Positions 24,608 through 35,800 of a stretch of DNA of 48,246 nt are shown one piece after another. Each line of letters opens with the position of its first letter. Position 1 is the first letter of the stretch. The DNA is from Guillardia theta CCMP2712 (Eukaryota > Cryptophyceae > Pyrenomonadales > Geminigeraceae), in assembly GCF_000315625.1 (NCBI RefSeq), contig NW_005434619.1, positions 465,810-514,055 on the forward strand, in the 5' to 3' direction. The notes beneath the pieces were generated by a model that ran no database searches, was not told the DNA's origin, and was given only the letters and a program-made list of their open reading frames with translations. A program made the position numbers and the translations under genes.

Positions 24608-26624
24608 TCACTGAACTTCAGATGCATCTTCGATGATTTCGCGAACCCTAAGGCATTGCATCCGCATGCGCTCCAAACTGTTCTTCATTTCATACCACCT
24701 GACACTTCCTAAGGGCCACAAACAAGCTGAGAATTTCCCATCTTACCTGTATTTCCTTTCAGTCGATGCAGGCAGCAGGGGTATGAGAAAAAAGGACAAC
24801 TGCACAAATATCAGCAACTGGGTGCTCGTCCGTTGATCCCCTCTGTTCTCTGAATCACAACACACCTGATCTGCGTTGAGCTTTGCAAGTCTGGACAGCA
24901 TCATATCCAGGTTAAGACCTTCTGCTCCTACGATAACTTTGCTCAAGTTGCCAAGAATCTCAGACTTGATCATTTCTGCGGTGTCGCCATCCTCCTCAGC
25001 TATCGGCTCGTCCTCAAACACCTGCTCGCTGCTCACTCCCGTCTCTTCCTCTCACCCTTTGGTCTCCTGACCTCGCAGCGTGCAAAATGAAGGCCGAACC
25101 TGCCCGGAGACAGATGGGCGTCTCGCACGTGCACGCGAGCCACCCCCACGACTCGAATGTCGCACGTGCCATCAAGCTCTGCGCTTAGAGTCTGTCGGAT
25201 CACTCGACACGCCGTTCCCACCTGTTGCCAGCCCGTCATCATCCCATCGTCCTCTCCTCTTGGTATCCACATGGTCCTAACCTTCTCTCCTGGCTTCGTC
25301 AGCACGAAAAGCGCTCCGTGGTCGACGCATGTCTTCACCATCAAGCGGTATCTCGGTTCAAACACCACCATGTCCAAGAACAAGCCCGATACCACCGGCG
25401 CAGCCCACTGGCGCAGCGTTAGGGGTCAAAAGCGAAAAAACGTTGTCGTTACAGGAAGGGGAAAGATTGGCGCAAATTCTTCTTCTCCTGGAAACGGTGA
25501 CCTAACCATGTTCTCCCGGATGTACTCTTCCTCCTTAGGATCTCCCCCATGCATCTGCCCTCCACATCCTAGTCAGCCCGTATTTCCCTCCTCTGCCTCT
25601 ATCCATCTCTTGCCTTTTCATCTCTTGCCTTGAACGCCACTCGCTCTGACTCTGGCACGGAAGGTAAGTGGGACGTCGGCAGGAACAATTGCTGAGTTGT
25701 GACTAGATCCGTCTTCAGATCCGCCAGCCGCATCTCTCCGAAGAGCTCCATGATCATTGTCTTCATCTGCTCGCCTGCCAGCTCTTCTCACAAACTCATT
25801 CCTTCTCTAGCGCTGATGATGACTCACCGTGTTCCTTGCTCTGAAGGACAAACCCCACGCACAGCTTGTTCGGCACTCCGTTGAGGAAAAGACGGCTTGC
25901 TTTCACTTGGCACATGAACTTGCTGGCCTCAGGGAAAAGCATCTCGAGCTTCTTGAAAAGCTCCTTCCTCTTGGTGTTCCCTGTCGTCGCAAGGAAGAAG
26001 AAAGGAGACGGTTGATCCCGTGCAAGCAGCTGACGATAAGAGTCGAGCTGCGGCAGACCATCCTGCTCTGCTGTAAACATCTCTAGCATCACCCCGTCCT
26101 CCAGCTTCAAGACGCTGATCGAGACATGATATCCCTTCGCGTTCTTGTCGGTGAAAGTTCGAGATATCATCGTCAACGAGTTCCTTCGTAACGCCTCGGG
26201 CAGCACGAGCTCCTGCTCCTCCTGTTCCTCGTGCTCCTCCGAATTGGGCGGGTAGATGACGACCAGGCTCAGATACTTGCTCAAACTTGACATGGCTCTG
26301 TCTGCTTCTTCCGCGCAGGACCTGATGGCGTGTCCTAGCTGGGGAGAGGAGAACTCGAACCGCATGACTCCCTCAACTCGCCTCTCCGTCCATGCCGACA
26401 TCCGCCTCAACGGTGGACATCCCAGTCGTCTGGCCGTCCATCTGGCACTTTCTTGGTGAAGCATCATCCTCCCGCTGTTTCTTGCGACACATGCTCCCAG
26501 CCCACGGCAAGGCATCGACCACATTGACATCCTGTGAACCTTGCGGAGAAACTGCGATAGACTTCGGAGCCCGCTCATGGTAGCCTAGCCAACTTTTGAG
26601 CTCACTATGCTTCTCCTGCAGCAT
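24608..26624 (-). CDS. LON substrate-binding-domain protein without protease domain
   Basis: The LON N-terminal domain binds substrate in Lon proteases and also occurs alone in cereblon/LONRF-like proteins. The start is at 26,624 (MLQEKHSELKSWLGYHERAP). A polar N-terminal part includes FEFSSPQLGHAIRSCAEEAD and KYLSLVVIYPPNSEEHEEQE. Then come ELFGEMRLADLKTDLV and, after an intron, QMHGGDPKEEEYIRENM. The LON core is GLFLDMVVFEPRYRLMVKTC, with VRTMWIPRGEDDG and VGTACRVIRQTLS. The helical end is assembled over two 48-nt introns: LSRLAKLNADQ, then LLIFVQLSFFLIPLLPASTE, then RWYEMKNSLERMRMQCL, stop at 24,608. This matches the hydrophobic helix and ERL-type helix that close LON domains, so it is not a membrane anchor. 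No AAA+, Ser-Lys protease or RING domain is visible. The role is unknown. Confidence 0.8.
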
Positions 26625-26789
26625 GGAAACGTTAGAGAAGACACACAAGTGATAGGTCGCTAGCACAGTAGAGGATTAGCGGAGGTTACAGCAACACCAT
26701 AGTTGCACAATCGTAGGATTCAAGATCATTCGAATCAACTACATGCATATCTCCCTCATCGCTTTTCACCCTCTTCTCATCTCTTGTGT

Positions 26790-27065
26790 TCCTTCAACTT
26801 TTCTTCCTGGTGTTCTTCTCCCTCCCCCCTCTCCCACCTCCCTCTCCCACCTCCCTCTCCCTCCTCCCTCTCCCTCCTCCCTCTCCCTCCTCCCTCTCCA
26901 GGCTCCTCTCCTTCCCTCCTCCTTCCCTCCTCGTTCTCTCCTTCTCTCCTTCTCTCCTTCTCTCCTTCTCTCCTTCTCTCCTTCTCTCTTTCTCTCCTCC
27001 TTCTCTCCTTCCCTCTTCCCTCCTCCCTCCTCTCCTCCCTCCTCCCTCCTCCCTCCCTCTCCTTG
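26790..27065. repeat. CCTCCCTCTC / TTCTCTCC microsatellite
   Basis: Pure pyrimidine sequence with runs of CTCCCTCCTCC and CTCCTTCT on the plus strand, upstream of the divergent LON and PDZ genes. Frames open across it on both strands are Ser/Pro/Leu or Arg/Glu/Gly artefacts. Confidence 0.9.
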
Positions 27066-27202
27066 TAAGGATGTGGCACTACCCCACCCATGCCTTCCAA
27101 ACTTCCCCACACCACCGGGTGCCAGCCCCTTCCACAAACTTTACTGCCAACCGGCCCCGGCCCCGGCCGGCAGCCATCCGATGGCACAGTCACTCAGTTC
27201 CT

Positions 27203-27264
27203 TTTACTCAAAGTTAAGTTAAATCAGGGTGGTCTACCAGAGTTTTAGCTTAACTTTGAGTAAA
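27203..27264. repeat. 21-bp inverted repeat (hairpin)
   Basis: The left arm, 27,203-27,223, and right arm, 27,244-27,264, are reverse complements with one mismatch: TTTACTCAAAGTTAAGTTAAA against TTTAGCTTAACTTTGAGTAAA. A 20-base loop separates them. It sits in the intergenic region and could be a small MITE-like remnant or form an RNA hairpin. Confidence 0.85.
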
Positions 27265-27632
27265 GATTCGTGGTAGTGGCATGTTTTTGAAAGTTGGTCT
27301 GCCAGCATTCGCGGCTCCCTTCTGAAGGTTATTAGTTGTAAGGGGGTCCATGGCTAGCTACAGCGAGGTCGAGGCGCATGCAGAGCAAGAGGAGGAGACG
27401 CGAAGGGTCTGAGAGCTGAGAGCTCTGCTGGCAGCTGAAGTTGCTGTGAGACAGTCCGAGGGTTGCTGACATCTGCTTGCTTCGAGGGTGAAGGAAACAT
27501 CTCACTCCACAGTCAAAGGCGAACCCTTGGTCAGAAACTGTGAGCGAGACGCCCTGTCCAAGAGCCTTGGAACAACATCTCGAAGCTTTTCTGCTTCCCT
27601 CAGTGAACTCAATAGCTTCTGTGTACCCCATC

Positions 27633-29060
27633 ATGCAGAGCCGAGCGGCTCCTCTTCAACGTGGCATGCAGTCGAACGGAGTCTTTCGGAGCTCGCGAGA
27701 GGGCAGCCCAGCGTTTTCGAGTTGTCGCTCGAGCATTTCACCTGTTCCTTCCATATCTGACCGCTCGGCGTCTCCCTTCCCTGACATGCACTTGGAGGAC
27801 GAGACTCGACCTGGCCTTCCGCATGTCTCGCCCAAACTGTGGATCATGGCAGAGTTCTCGTACCTCGAGCAGACCGTCGCTTCGCTCGTGCAGTTTGTGC
27901 AGGAGGAGACGGAGTCCTGCTCGTCGGGAGCCTTCAAGCGAGGCGATACAGACAGGCGACCTGGTGGCATCAGAGAGAGCGGGCTCGTAGGGCTAGCGTT
28001 CGATGACGACTACAAGGTGATGGAGCTCGTGCCGTGCTCGCCTGCGGATGATAGCAGACTCATCATGGTGGGAGATCAGCTCCTCTCTGTTGACGGACAG
28101 GAAGTTCAAAGCTTTATTCGAGCAGGAGCAAGCTCAGAGACGCTCCTCAGTGGCCCCGTGGGCTCCTACGTTGAGCTCGTGCTGACCAGAGGAGAGGGAG
28201 TGAAGGCTCATCTTGTGCGGGTGAGCCTGCAGAGGACGTCGAGGTCCATCGTCCTGCGTCGACTTTCACTCCGACATGATGTGGAGACGCTGCGAGCGTT
28301 TGTAGAGAGCGTGCTGAGAGAGAGAGCTTGCGCTCCCTCGGATGAGAAGTCCGAGTGCCGGTCCTGTGTCAGGCTCAAGAGCTTCAACGCGCTTGCGACG
28401 CGGCGGATGCAGCGGGTGATTGAGTTGAACGTACAGCTGTTTGAGGAGAGGAACCGTTTCTCCCTGCGTCATGCTGAGTTGCAGGAGGAAGTTGAGCGCG
28501 CTAAGGCCGTGGTCACTCAGCTCACCTCCATGGTGGAGGAGGTTGAAGGTGTTGTGGGCAACGCTGAGAGTCAGCTGGTGGAGAGCTCGAGAAGCTCGAG
28601 GATGCTGGAGAATCGTGAGACAGGCTCGGAGACGCATATTAATGCCTTGCTGGCTGAAAACAGAGACTTGAAGGCAAAGCTGCAGGAGGAGGAGGAGAGG
28701 TTGAAAGAGACTCGGCAACACATGGAGCTTCTTCAGGAGGAGAACGTGAAGCTCAGGAGCGGGGGAAGCAAATCGAGCTCGCAGTCGACAGAGGTAGGAA
28801 GCAACCAGCAGAAGCAGATGCAGGAGCTCTCAGAGACTATCCGCTCGCTCGAGGAGAGCTGGCAGGATGTTCTCTCTGTCCTCCCGAAGCCTTCGGAGGC
28901 TTCCCGGGGAAGGAAACAGACTTTCCCGCTTCCCTCTCCCCAGTCAGGTGACCGTGAGATTGTGAAACACCAGGGCCTGGGATCGTACGTGGCTCGCCAG
29001 CTCGACATGCTTGCGCGAAGTATGCTGCGAGCAGCGGAGGAAGAAAGGAATGTCTGTTAG
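27633..29060 (+). CDS. PDZ-domain and coiled-coil protein, single exon
   Basis: A scaffold-type protein of about 475 residues with no intron. The start at 27,633 (MQSRAAPLQRGMQSNGVF) is the first ATG in frame; Met at 27,669 is an alternative. The N-terminal 70 residues are Ser/Pro-rich. A PDZ-like domain covers about residues 110-200: GLVGLAFDDDYKVMELVPCS, then RLIMVGDQLLSVDGQEV and GSYVELVLTRGEG. A Cys-rich linker (SDEKSECRSCVRLKSF) is followed by a long coiled coil of about residues 255-430, with heptads such as HAELQEEVERAKAVVTQL and ENRDLKAKLQEEEERLKE. The end is a helical tail (YVARQLDMLARSMLRAAEEE). I cannot name a specific family. Coding character is strong throughout. Confidence 0.85.
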   Translation: MQSRAAPLQRGMQSNGVFRSSREGSPAFSSCRSSISPVPSISDRSASPFPDMHLEDETRPGLPHVSPKLWIMAEFSYLEQTVASLVQFVQEETESCSSGAFKRGDTDRRPGGIRESGLVGLAFDDDYKVMELVPCSPADDSRLIMVGDQLLSVDGQEVQSFIRAGASSETLLSGPVGSYVELVLTRGEGVKAHLVRVSLQRTSRSIVLRRLSLRHDVETLRAFVESVLRERACAPSDEKSECRSCVRLKSFNALATRRMQRVIELNVQLFEERNRFSLRHAELQEEVERAKAVVTQLTSMVEEVEGVVGNAESQLVESSRSSRMLENRETGSETHINALLAENRDLKAKLQEEEERLKETRQHMELLQEENVKLRSGGSKSSSQSTEVGSNQQKQMQELSETIRSLEESWQDVLSVLPKPSEASRGRKQTFPLPSPQSGDREIVKHQGLGSYVARQLDMLARSMLRAAEEERNVC

Positions 29061-29195
29061 CTACACATGCTACAGTATGGAAGGAAGGAGAGAGTCAGTT
29101 GAGCGGGGGGAGGGGAAGGAGAGTCAAGCAACAGAGGGAGGAGAGCATTGTAGGTCAAAGTGAGCATAAAGCGTTATAGAGGTATACTCTCAGCC
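29061..29195. other. Short gap between convergent genes
   Basis: This purine-rich stretch holds the 3' ends of the PDZ gene and of the minus-strand Sfi1-like gene. Nothing else is visible. Confidence 0.5.
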
Positions 29196-32100
29196 TTAGG
29201 CCTCACTCGTCATCTCCTCATACATCTCGGCAACCGCTTCCTGATATGCTCGAGAGATTTCCTCAGCCTCCTGCATACGCCCGCAGTCATTCCTCCACGA
29301 GAGTTCTCCTTGTCCTTGTCCTTGTCCTTTTCCATCTCCGTCTCCTTTCTTTGCACTCATCTTTGCAGTCCCTGAGCCTCCTCTCTCGACATTGGCCATT
29401 TGCATGTTGTCGAGGAAATGCCGTGCGGCCTGCAAGATGTGAGAGAAGGAGAGGAAGAGAACTTGTCACCGCAAGTTCTGCTGCAATTCTCTGCTGGTTC
29501 CAGTCTTGCCGCGACCTCTTGTCCCTTTCACCTGCAGTCAACAACTTCAGCTCGTTCTCCTCCAAGTGCTGCACACCTGGAGAAGCGCCTGCAGTTGCTC
29601 GCTGTTGGAAAGCGGGAGAGGATGAAGAGGTCGAGGAGGGAGAGGAAGAGGATGGGGAAGAGATAACAGATATCTTCCCGCAGCTGTCATCGTTCGGCTT
29701 AAGTTTGCCTAAAAGTTGTCAGAGAAGCAAAAGGAGAAAAGAAAATGGAGGGAAGGGAAGGGAAGGGAAGGGAAGGGAAGGGAAGGGAAGGTCTTGACCT
29801 TGAGGTCTTGACCCAGCAGGACATACTGCAAGTAATTCATGAGTAAGAAACATTTGAATCTTCATGAACACGGAGGCAAGAGCAACCAAAACAAGGCAGG
29901 GAGGATAGAGAAGACATCAATGCAGCAATCTCTTGTGATTGTCTCACCTGACTTGCTAATCCATGTCACCAAGTTTCTTGTGTTCTCACTTTGTCTGCCA
30001 CCCAGATTGAGCTCAATCCAGGGGAGAGATAACTTCACTTTTGCAGTCGAGGAGGTGCCTGCTACATCACAAGCATAAGACGCTTCTTTTTCCCGCCTCT
30101 CCAACGCTCTGGTCCATCCCGTCCCCTTCTCATTTTCATCCCTCTTTCCTTCAGCTTTCCCTTCTCTCTCCCCTCCCCTCTCTTCTCTCCCCGCCTCCAG
30201 ATCACCTCGCTCGCAGCAATGACATGAACGACACTAGAGTCTCTGGAGGCCAGGAGAGGTCAACGAGAGCAAGATTAGCACGCAAGATTGTGACCGTCAC
30301 CTCTTCGCTTCAACGAGGGCCTTTGGCTTCACAACAACTGCTCTCGCCGTCTCCGTTTTCTTCGGATCGCTGTCGATAAATCCATTAGAGTGAGAGTAGG
30401 AGAGAAGGACAGGGAGGGCCAACGATGAACTCACATAAGGAGTTGCTCTCTGACATTCCAGTCGTCTTCATGAACTTTGAGAGCGAATCAGGTTGACATG
30501 ATTTGAGTTATGCCAACCTTGAATGCACTTGTCGCTGCTCTTGTCCTTCACTCGTATCAACATCAACTGGGTTGAGAAGCATCAGTCTTGCTCTTGATTT
30601 CTTGCTCCAACGTAGCGCTCTTCTCTACTCTTGATCTCTTCACCTGATTCTGTGCGCTCTTCTCCACTTCCTTCACCCACATCGAAAACCCCCGACGCAT
30701 CAAAGAGAGGTCGCGAAAGAGCTTCTTCTCTTTCAACAACAAGCTCCAGCAGAGGAGATACCTGAGCCAACGTCAGCTCTGCTCCTGCCCTTCCCTTTCA
30801 CACACCTTCTTGTTAGATTGTGAATCGAATGTTTCGTCAAGGCCCTTCGCTTGCTACTCACTTCTCTCCAACTCCTCAAAATCTTGCACGAGAGGTTTCT
30901 AGTAAACTTCTTCTTTACAAATCCCTTCATTTTCTTTCGAGATCGTCGAGCTGCAACGTGACATAAGGAAAAGAGTATCACCACTCAACCTTACCAGACA
31001 CGTACAATCGCATCTTGTGCATGACATTGCTGGCCCTCCTCGTGTTGATTCTGTTCCATGCTTTCTGCAATGATCGCAAAAATTTCCAAGATCTCCAGCT
31101 CGACCACAACAGTCTCTTGGCGATCATCTTCTCCACCCTCCTCGAGAGCTGTATGGTATGAATTCTTGCAGGAGCTCCTGCTACCGCCATACACCTGAAA
31201 TTCAAATGTAAATCATAAAAGCGTTGGGTTCATGAAGAGCAATGGTGTGTTGGGATGGATTCATTCATGTGTGCACCTGAACATTGCTCTCAAGCTTTCT
31301 TTGTCTCTTCTTTTCCTCATCTTGGCTGCATAGATATCAATTCGTCTCCTCCTCCGACCCTCGGACAAGTTGTGAAACAATCTTGAAAAAGTAAGTTTGA
31401 TTCGTGCTCTTTCTGCCTTTCTTAAAACCATCCCAAAGAATCTCTTCATGACCTGAACGTCATGCCAGATGGCATGCCATGCAAGAATGCAGAGTTTCCC
31501 ACTTTTCGCAAGCATCTTTCCTCTCATTCTTCGCATTTCAGATGTTCTTTGCTTCAAATGCGTCCAGGCGATAAAGACAGCTGTCCTCGTACGAATCAAA
31601 ATCTCGCAAACGCAAGAGTTTTCACGCGATCGCAGTAATCGTTTCCTCTTGCAGTAAGATATAAATGGAGAACAGAGATGCTGCTAGAATGTGAGAAACG
31701 CTAACAATCATGTTCATCGTCAACCTTTCGTCGACGTGCGTCCATTTCTTTACGCGTCAACTTCAACTTCTGTTTGCATTCAAGCAAGCTCCTCAGCCAA
31801 CGAAGGACCTGTCGCTTGGCGTCTTGTTCTTTCAACCAATGTTTCTTCTCTGCCTTGACCTGACCTGTTTCACTGAACAGCATTTCACATTGTAAGCCCT
31901 TCACCTGCAGTCTAACTCGTTGATCCACTTGTCGATCTGCTAGTTCCAAGTCTGATCTTGCGTGGTTGAGCAATCCGAGCTCTCGCTCTAGTTCTTCCTG
32001 CTGTTTGACTCTAGCTCGAAGTTCTTTGATGATTTTGTCGCGCTGCAAGATCTCAGATATCATCGTGCTCTTCTCACATATCCTCAGGTTCTCTTCCTGA

Positions 32101-32530
32101 ATGAGACTAACGGCCACTGTGTCTTGTCGCACGTTCGTATTGCGAAGAGAAAAACTTGACAGGCTGCTCAGATCGACATGGCGAAGTTTTTGAATTTTGT
32201 GCAAATCAATGGAGGTTCTCAGACTTCCGAGCTCTTCGTCCTCCAACTCATCTTTCCTCTCCTTCTTCTTCGCGTTCTGCTTTTGTGAGTTCAAGGGTTT
32301 CAAGACGTTGTCATGCTTCTTGGGCTCTTTCAACCCAAGAATCTCCTTTCTGCTCATCCACTCTAAGCAAACAGTAGATTTCACGTTTGAGAGACTTACT
32401 TCGGTTTCCAGAAAGGAGAGCGCGCAAACTGCTGCTCTGTTGGTTTCATTCTCCAGACGGAAGCTCGACAGGTTGTGGCACCGTTCTTCCTGCTTCTCAA
32501 ACTCCAAGGCTCTCTCCTCTCCTCTGTCGC
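29196..32530 (-). CDS. Coiled-coil protein with Sfi1-like Trp repeats and an extended C-terminus
   Basis: Sfi1-type repeats bind centrin in basal bodies and spindle poles; that role is inferred. The N-terminal exon (32,507-31,701) is coiled coil, for example RDKIIKELRARVKQQEELER. The next exons are basic with spaced Phe/Leu-x2-Trp motifs: AVFIAWTHLKQRTSEM, ILAWHAIWHDVQVMKRF (31,600-31,261), RLLWSSWRSWKFLRSLQKAW (31,205-30,978) and NLSCKILRSWREVSSKRRAL (30,984-30,733). An acidic exon ending SREERY joins through a 45-nt intron, in phase, to LMLIRVKDKSSDKCIQ (near 30,560). The chain then continues through VHEDDWNVREQLL, IDPKKTETARAVVVKPK, LSLPWIELNLGGRQSENTRN and AARHFLDNMQMANVERG to a stop at 29,196. 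A separate gene starting at Met 30,563 is the alternative. The true 5' end near 32,530 is unresolved. Confidence 0.6.
29752..29792. repeat. (GGGAA)n pentanucleotide microsatellite
   Basis: About eight copies of GGGAA lie within a likely intron of the minus-strand gene. Confidence 0.9.
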
Positions 32531-32847
32531 TTCCTCACCCTACACGCCTCCAAGCATTTTTCGAACAAGGTACCACCCCGGCGTATGATGTTCGGATCAC
32601 TACCCCCTTTGGATAGGCCTAGGTGGGGTGGTCAAATAGAACCCAACACCTCCATGGCAGATCTCGCAAAATAAGTAGCAAATTCTCCTCCTGCCCCTCC
32701 TCCTGCCCCTCCTCCTGCCCTTCCTCCTGCCCCTCTTCCTAGCCCTGTCCTTGATCCTGTGTACTCCAGCTAATCTTGTAGAGTGTTGACTCTCCGGTAA
32801 ACATCCTATTGTCAGATTAGACAGGACTTTTCTGACCGCCAACAAGG
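32531..32847. other. Divergent promoter region with GGTACC motif and CCTCCTGCC repeat
   Basis: A GGTACCACCCCGG block at about 32,569 and a CCTAGGTGGGGTGG segment near 32,618 resemble other intergenic stretches in this window. A (CCTCCTGCC)n repeat covers 32,685-32,740. The next start is at 32,848. Confidence 0.5.
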
Positions 32848-35800
32848 ATGTCATGTAAGCCAATCTCTCCTCTCCCCTCTCCCCTCTTCCCTCTTCTTTC
32901 ATCTACCCGCATCCTCTCACATCTGACCAGACTCTCCCTGCAGCTAAGAAAAGCTCCGTCACTCCTCGAGCTCACCGGCCCATCAGTGCACCTCCAAGTT
33001 GTCTGGGGAGGAGGTAAGATCAATATCTAAGCTTCTTCTCCTCATGGCTCGCGTGCAGGATGGTAGAAAAGAAAGATGCTCCTAAGAAAGCATCGAACAG
33101 CAGTAACTCTTCGAGCTCGACCCCGTCGGTAGAAGACTGGCTCGATTCAGAGCTCAGCAAGATAGTCGGGCTCGAGAAGGTCATGCGATGAAACAGCCAT
33201 CTCTCTTGATAGACTCAACCCTCACAGGTCAAGGATCAAATCAGATCCTTTCTGAAAAACCTCCGGCTTGAAAACCGTCGCAAGGAGGTAAATCTTCTTG
33301 GTCCTCCTCTCCTCCTTCACTTCTCGTGTGTGTTTCTCCTCCTTTTCTGCCGTTCTCCTGTCTTCTCCTCATAGTTCAATACTTCACCCTCCTGTTTGAT
33401 TCTCTAAACGCTCGTCCACTCCTCTCTTCTCATCTTCGGTTAGTCCCTCATCCTCATCCTCATCCTCATCCTCATCCTCATCCTCGTTTTCAATCTCAGT
33501 CTCATCCTCATCCTCATTCTGATCCTCGTTCTCATCGTGATCCACACGCGCTAGTCGTCATCGTCAACCTCTACCTTCTCCCTCTCCTCCCTTATCTCAC
33601 AGCCTAGGTTGGGCTCGAGCCTCTTGGCAACAATGACTTCGACATGGTGTTCTACGGGAACCCAGGGACGGGAAAGGTGGGGAGCGAGGGTTGAGGGTCT
33701 AAGGAAACGGCTGAAGGCTGATAAAGAGATAATCTTGTTAGACGTCTGTTGCTCGCCTGGTACCGAAGATGCTTCAGAGAATGGGGGTTTTATCCTCCCA
33801 TGCTCCCTTCTTAGAAGTGGGAAGGTAGGGGAGAGGGGAGAAGGTTGCTGTAACGATGTATGTGGCAGAGGAGATCTTGTTGGTTCCTACATCGGGGCAA
33901 CAGAGCAAAACTGTCTCGCAAAGATCAAGGAGGCCAAGTATATGAGCAGCTCCTTCCGCGCCTCATTGTGATGACGTGGCAGAGGTGGTTTCATGTTCAT
34001 AGATGAGGCATATACACTCACACCAGAAGATGCCGGCAAAGACTTCGGGTGAACCTATTGTTCCCAGCTTACTGTTCATTGCCGAGTCTTATGCTTTCCA
34101 ACTTTGTTCTTGTGATTCCTCTGCTCTGCTCTACTCCTCGCTACTCCTCTGTTTTTCTTGTCTCGTCTGAACATCTTTCTCTCCTCTGCTCGTCTTCTCA
34201 CCTTGTTTCTCCGTTCTGCTCCTTTTCCCCTCGTTTTTCTTATGTTTTTCTCATTTTCTGAATACATCTCAGCATGAAAGCGCTGGAAATCATTATGCAG
34301 TGCATGACGAGCAACGAGACTGGAAGACCATGTGAGAAACATTTTGAGAGACAGTCTAGTGATGATGGTGATGATGACGATGACGACGACGATGATGATC
34401 ACGATGATAATGACGATGATGATCAAAGTGTTGTTGTTGTTGAAGATGATGATGATAATTATTTGCTTTATTCAAGATTTCATCTTTGCGGGCTACAAGA
34501 AAGAAATGGAAGGATTTCTCAAGTCGAATCCCGGAATGGCAAGAAGGTTCACTCTCTCTTGTTACTTAATCATATTTGAATGTTTCTGCAAGGATTGCTT
34601 ACAAGTTTCACTTCGAAGATTATACTACAACAGAGCTTGTTGAGATAACAATGTTGAAGGTGAGATTCTTCGCTGTCGTTGATCCGGGATAAAAGATTCT
34701 GTCCAAAACGATTTTGTGCGTGTTTTGCTGACAACACCGTGAACAGGCAAATGACAAGAAAATTGTCTTGACACAAGAGGCTATTCAAAGTCTGCCTCAT
34801 GTTCGTCTTCCTTGTTTTGTTTCCTCTGGCTAATTGCTGGTCAGTTGCTCGATTCGTTGTTTCCTCCTTCAGTTCGGACCATCTGGAATGGCGGGATCGC
34901 CAATCGACTTATCTCCGACTCCCTCGAGGTTTGTGTTTGAGACGAGGCAGAGGAAGAGGAAGCGAGCTGTTCAGCGCTGGCCACGTCTAGTCTTCGATGC
35001 TCTACAGCTTGTGACTCACTCCGTGTCACTTCATCTCCTTGTGTAGGCCCTCAACGACAGGTTGGACCCTCTGACCGCCACAAAGGAACAGTTATGCACC
35101 CTCCAGGTCATACAGAAATGGGAAGGGACAGGGCAGGGGAGCAGAGGTGAGGTCTGGGCTGATAAGATTTGATTTTCAGAAAGTGGACCTGCAGCTGGGC
35201 GCCAAGAACGCCTCTTTTGCTGTCTGTGCATTACAAACGGCTTTGTTGAATCCTGGGGGTCTGCACAGCAGCGGATATCTGCCTTCTGCTGCTGCGCCCA
35301 TTCATCCTCCTCCCCCTCTTCCTGCTGCTTCCGCTGCCGCCGCCTCGGCTGCTATGCACTCGCAAGGGTGTGGCCAAATTATTCAGACCATGGAATTGAA
35401 ACAGGTCAGTGACGTCGGTTTGTTGTTAGTGTTGCACTTTCTGTTCTGCCGTGTTTGTTTATGATGGCAGCATGTCGGTCAGGAATTTGTGGATGATATC
35501 AATTATTTCAGTACTTTCCCTCGGCTATCAGACGAATTGCGTTGTTGGAAGAAGAAATCGCCAACATAAGAAGTGAGTTTGAGAAGCAGAGGGAGATAAG
35601 GACTAAGTCAGGCTGTCAGATGCGTCTTTGATCAAAGCTGCACAAGAAGATGCGAACGCTGCCGGTCAAGTCGATGCTCAAACTTCGCACGAGACAGTTG
35701 ACGAGGAGGATGAAGATGTACAAGCACATGACAATCGAGAAGACAACAACGACAACAGGTGAGATACCAACAATCCATAGCAAACATTTAGATTGAACGT

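Noticed and set aside
24743..24836. Membrane anchor at the C-terminus of the LON protein
   Set aside because: The hydrophobic segment fits the buried helix that closes LON domains and is followed by the expected ERL-type helix.
34274..34643. Asp-rich and Met/Thr-rich frames
   Set aside because: A GAT microsatellite in an intron of the AAA+ gene; the real exon uses one frame only, downstream of it.
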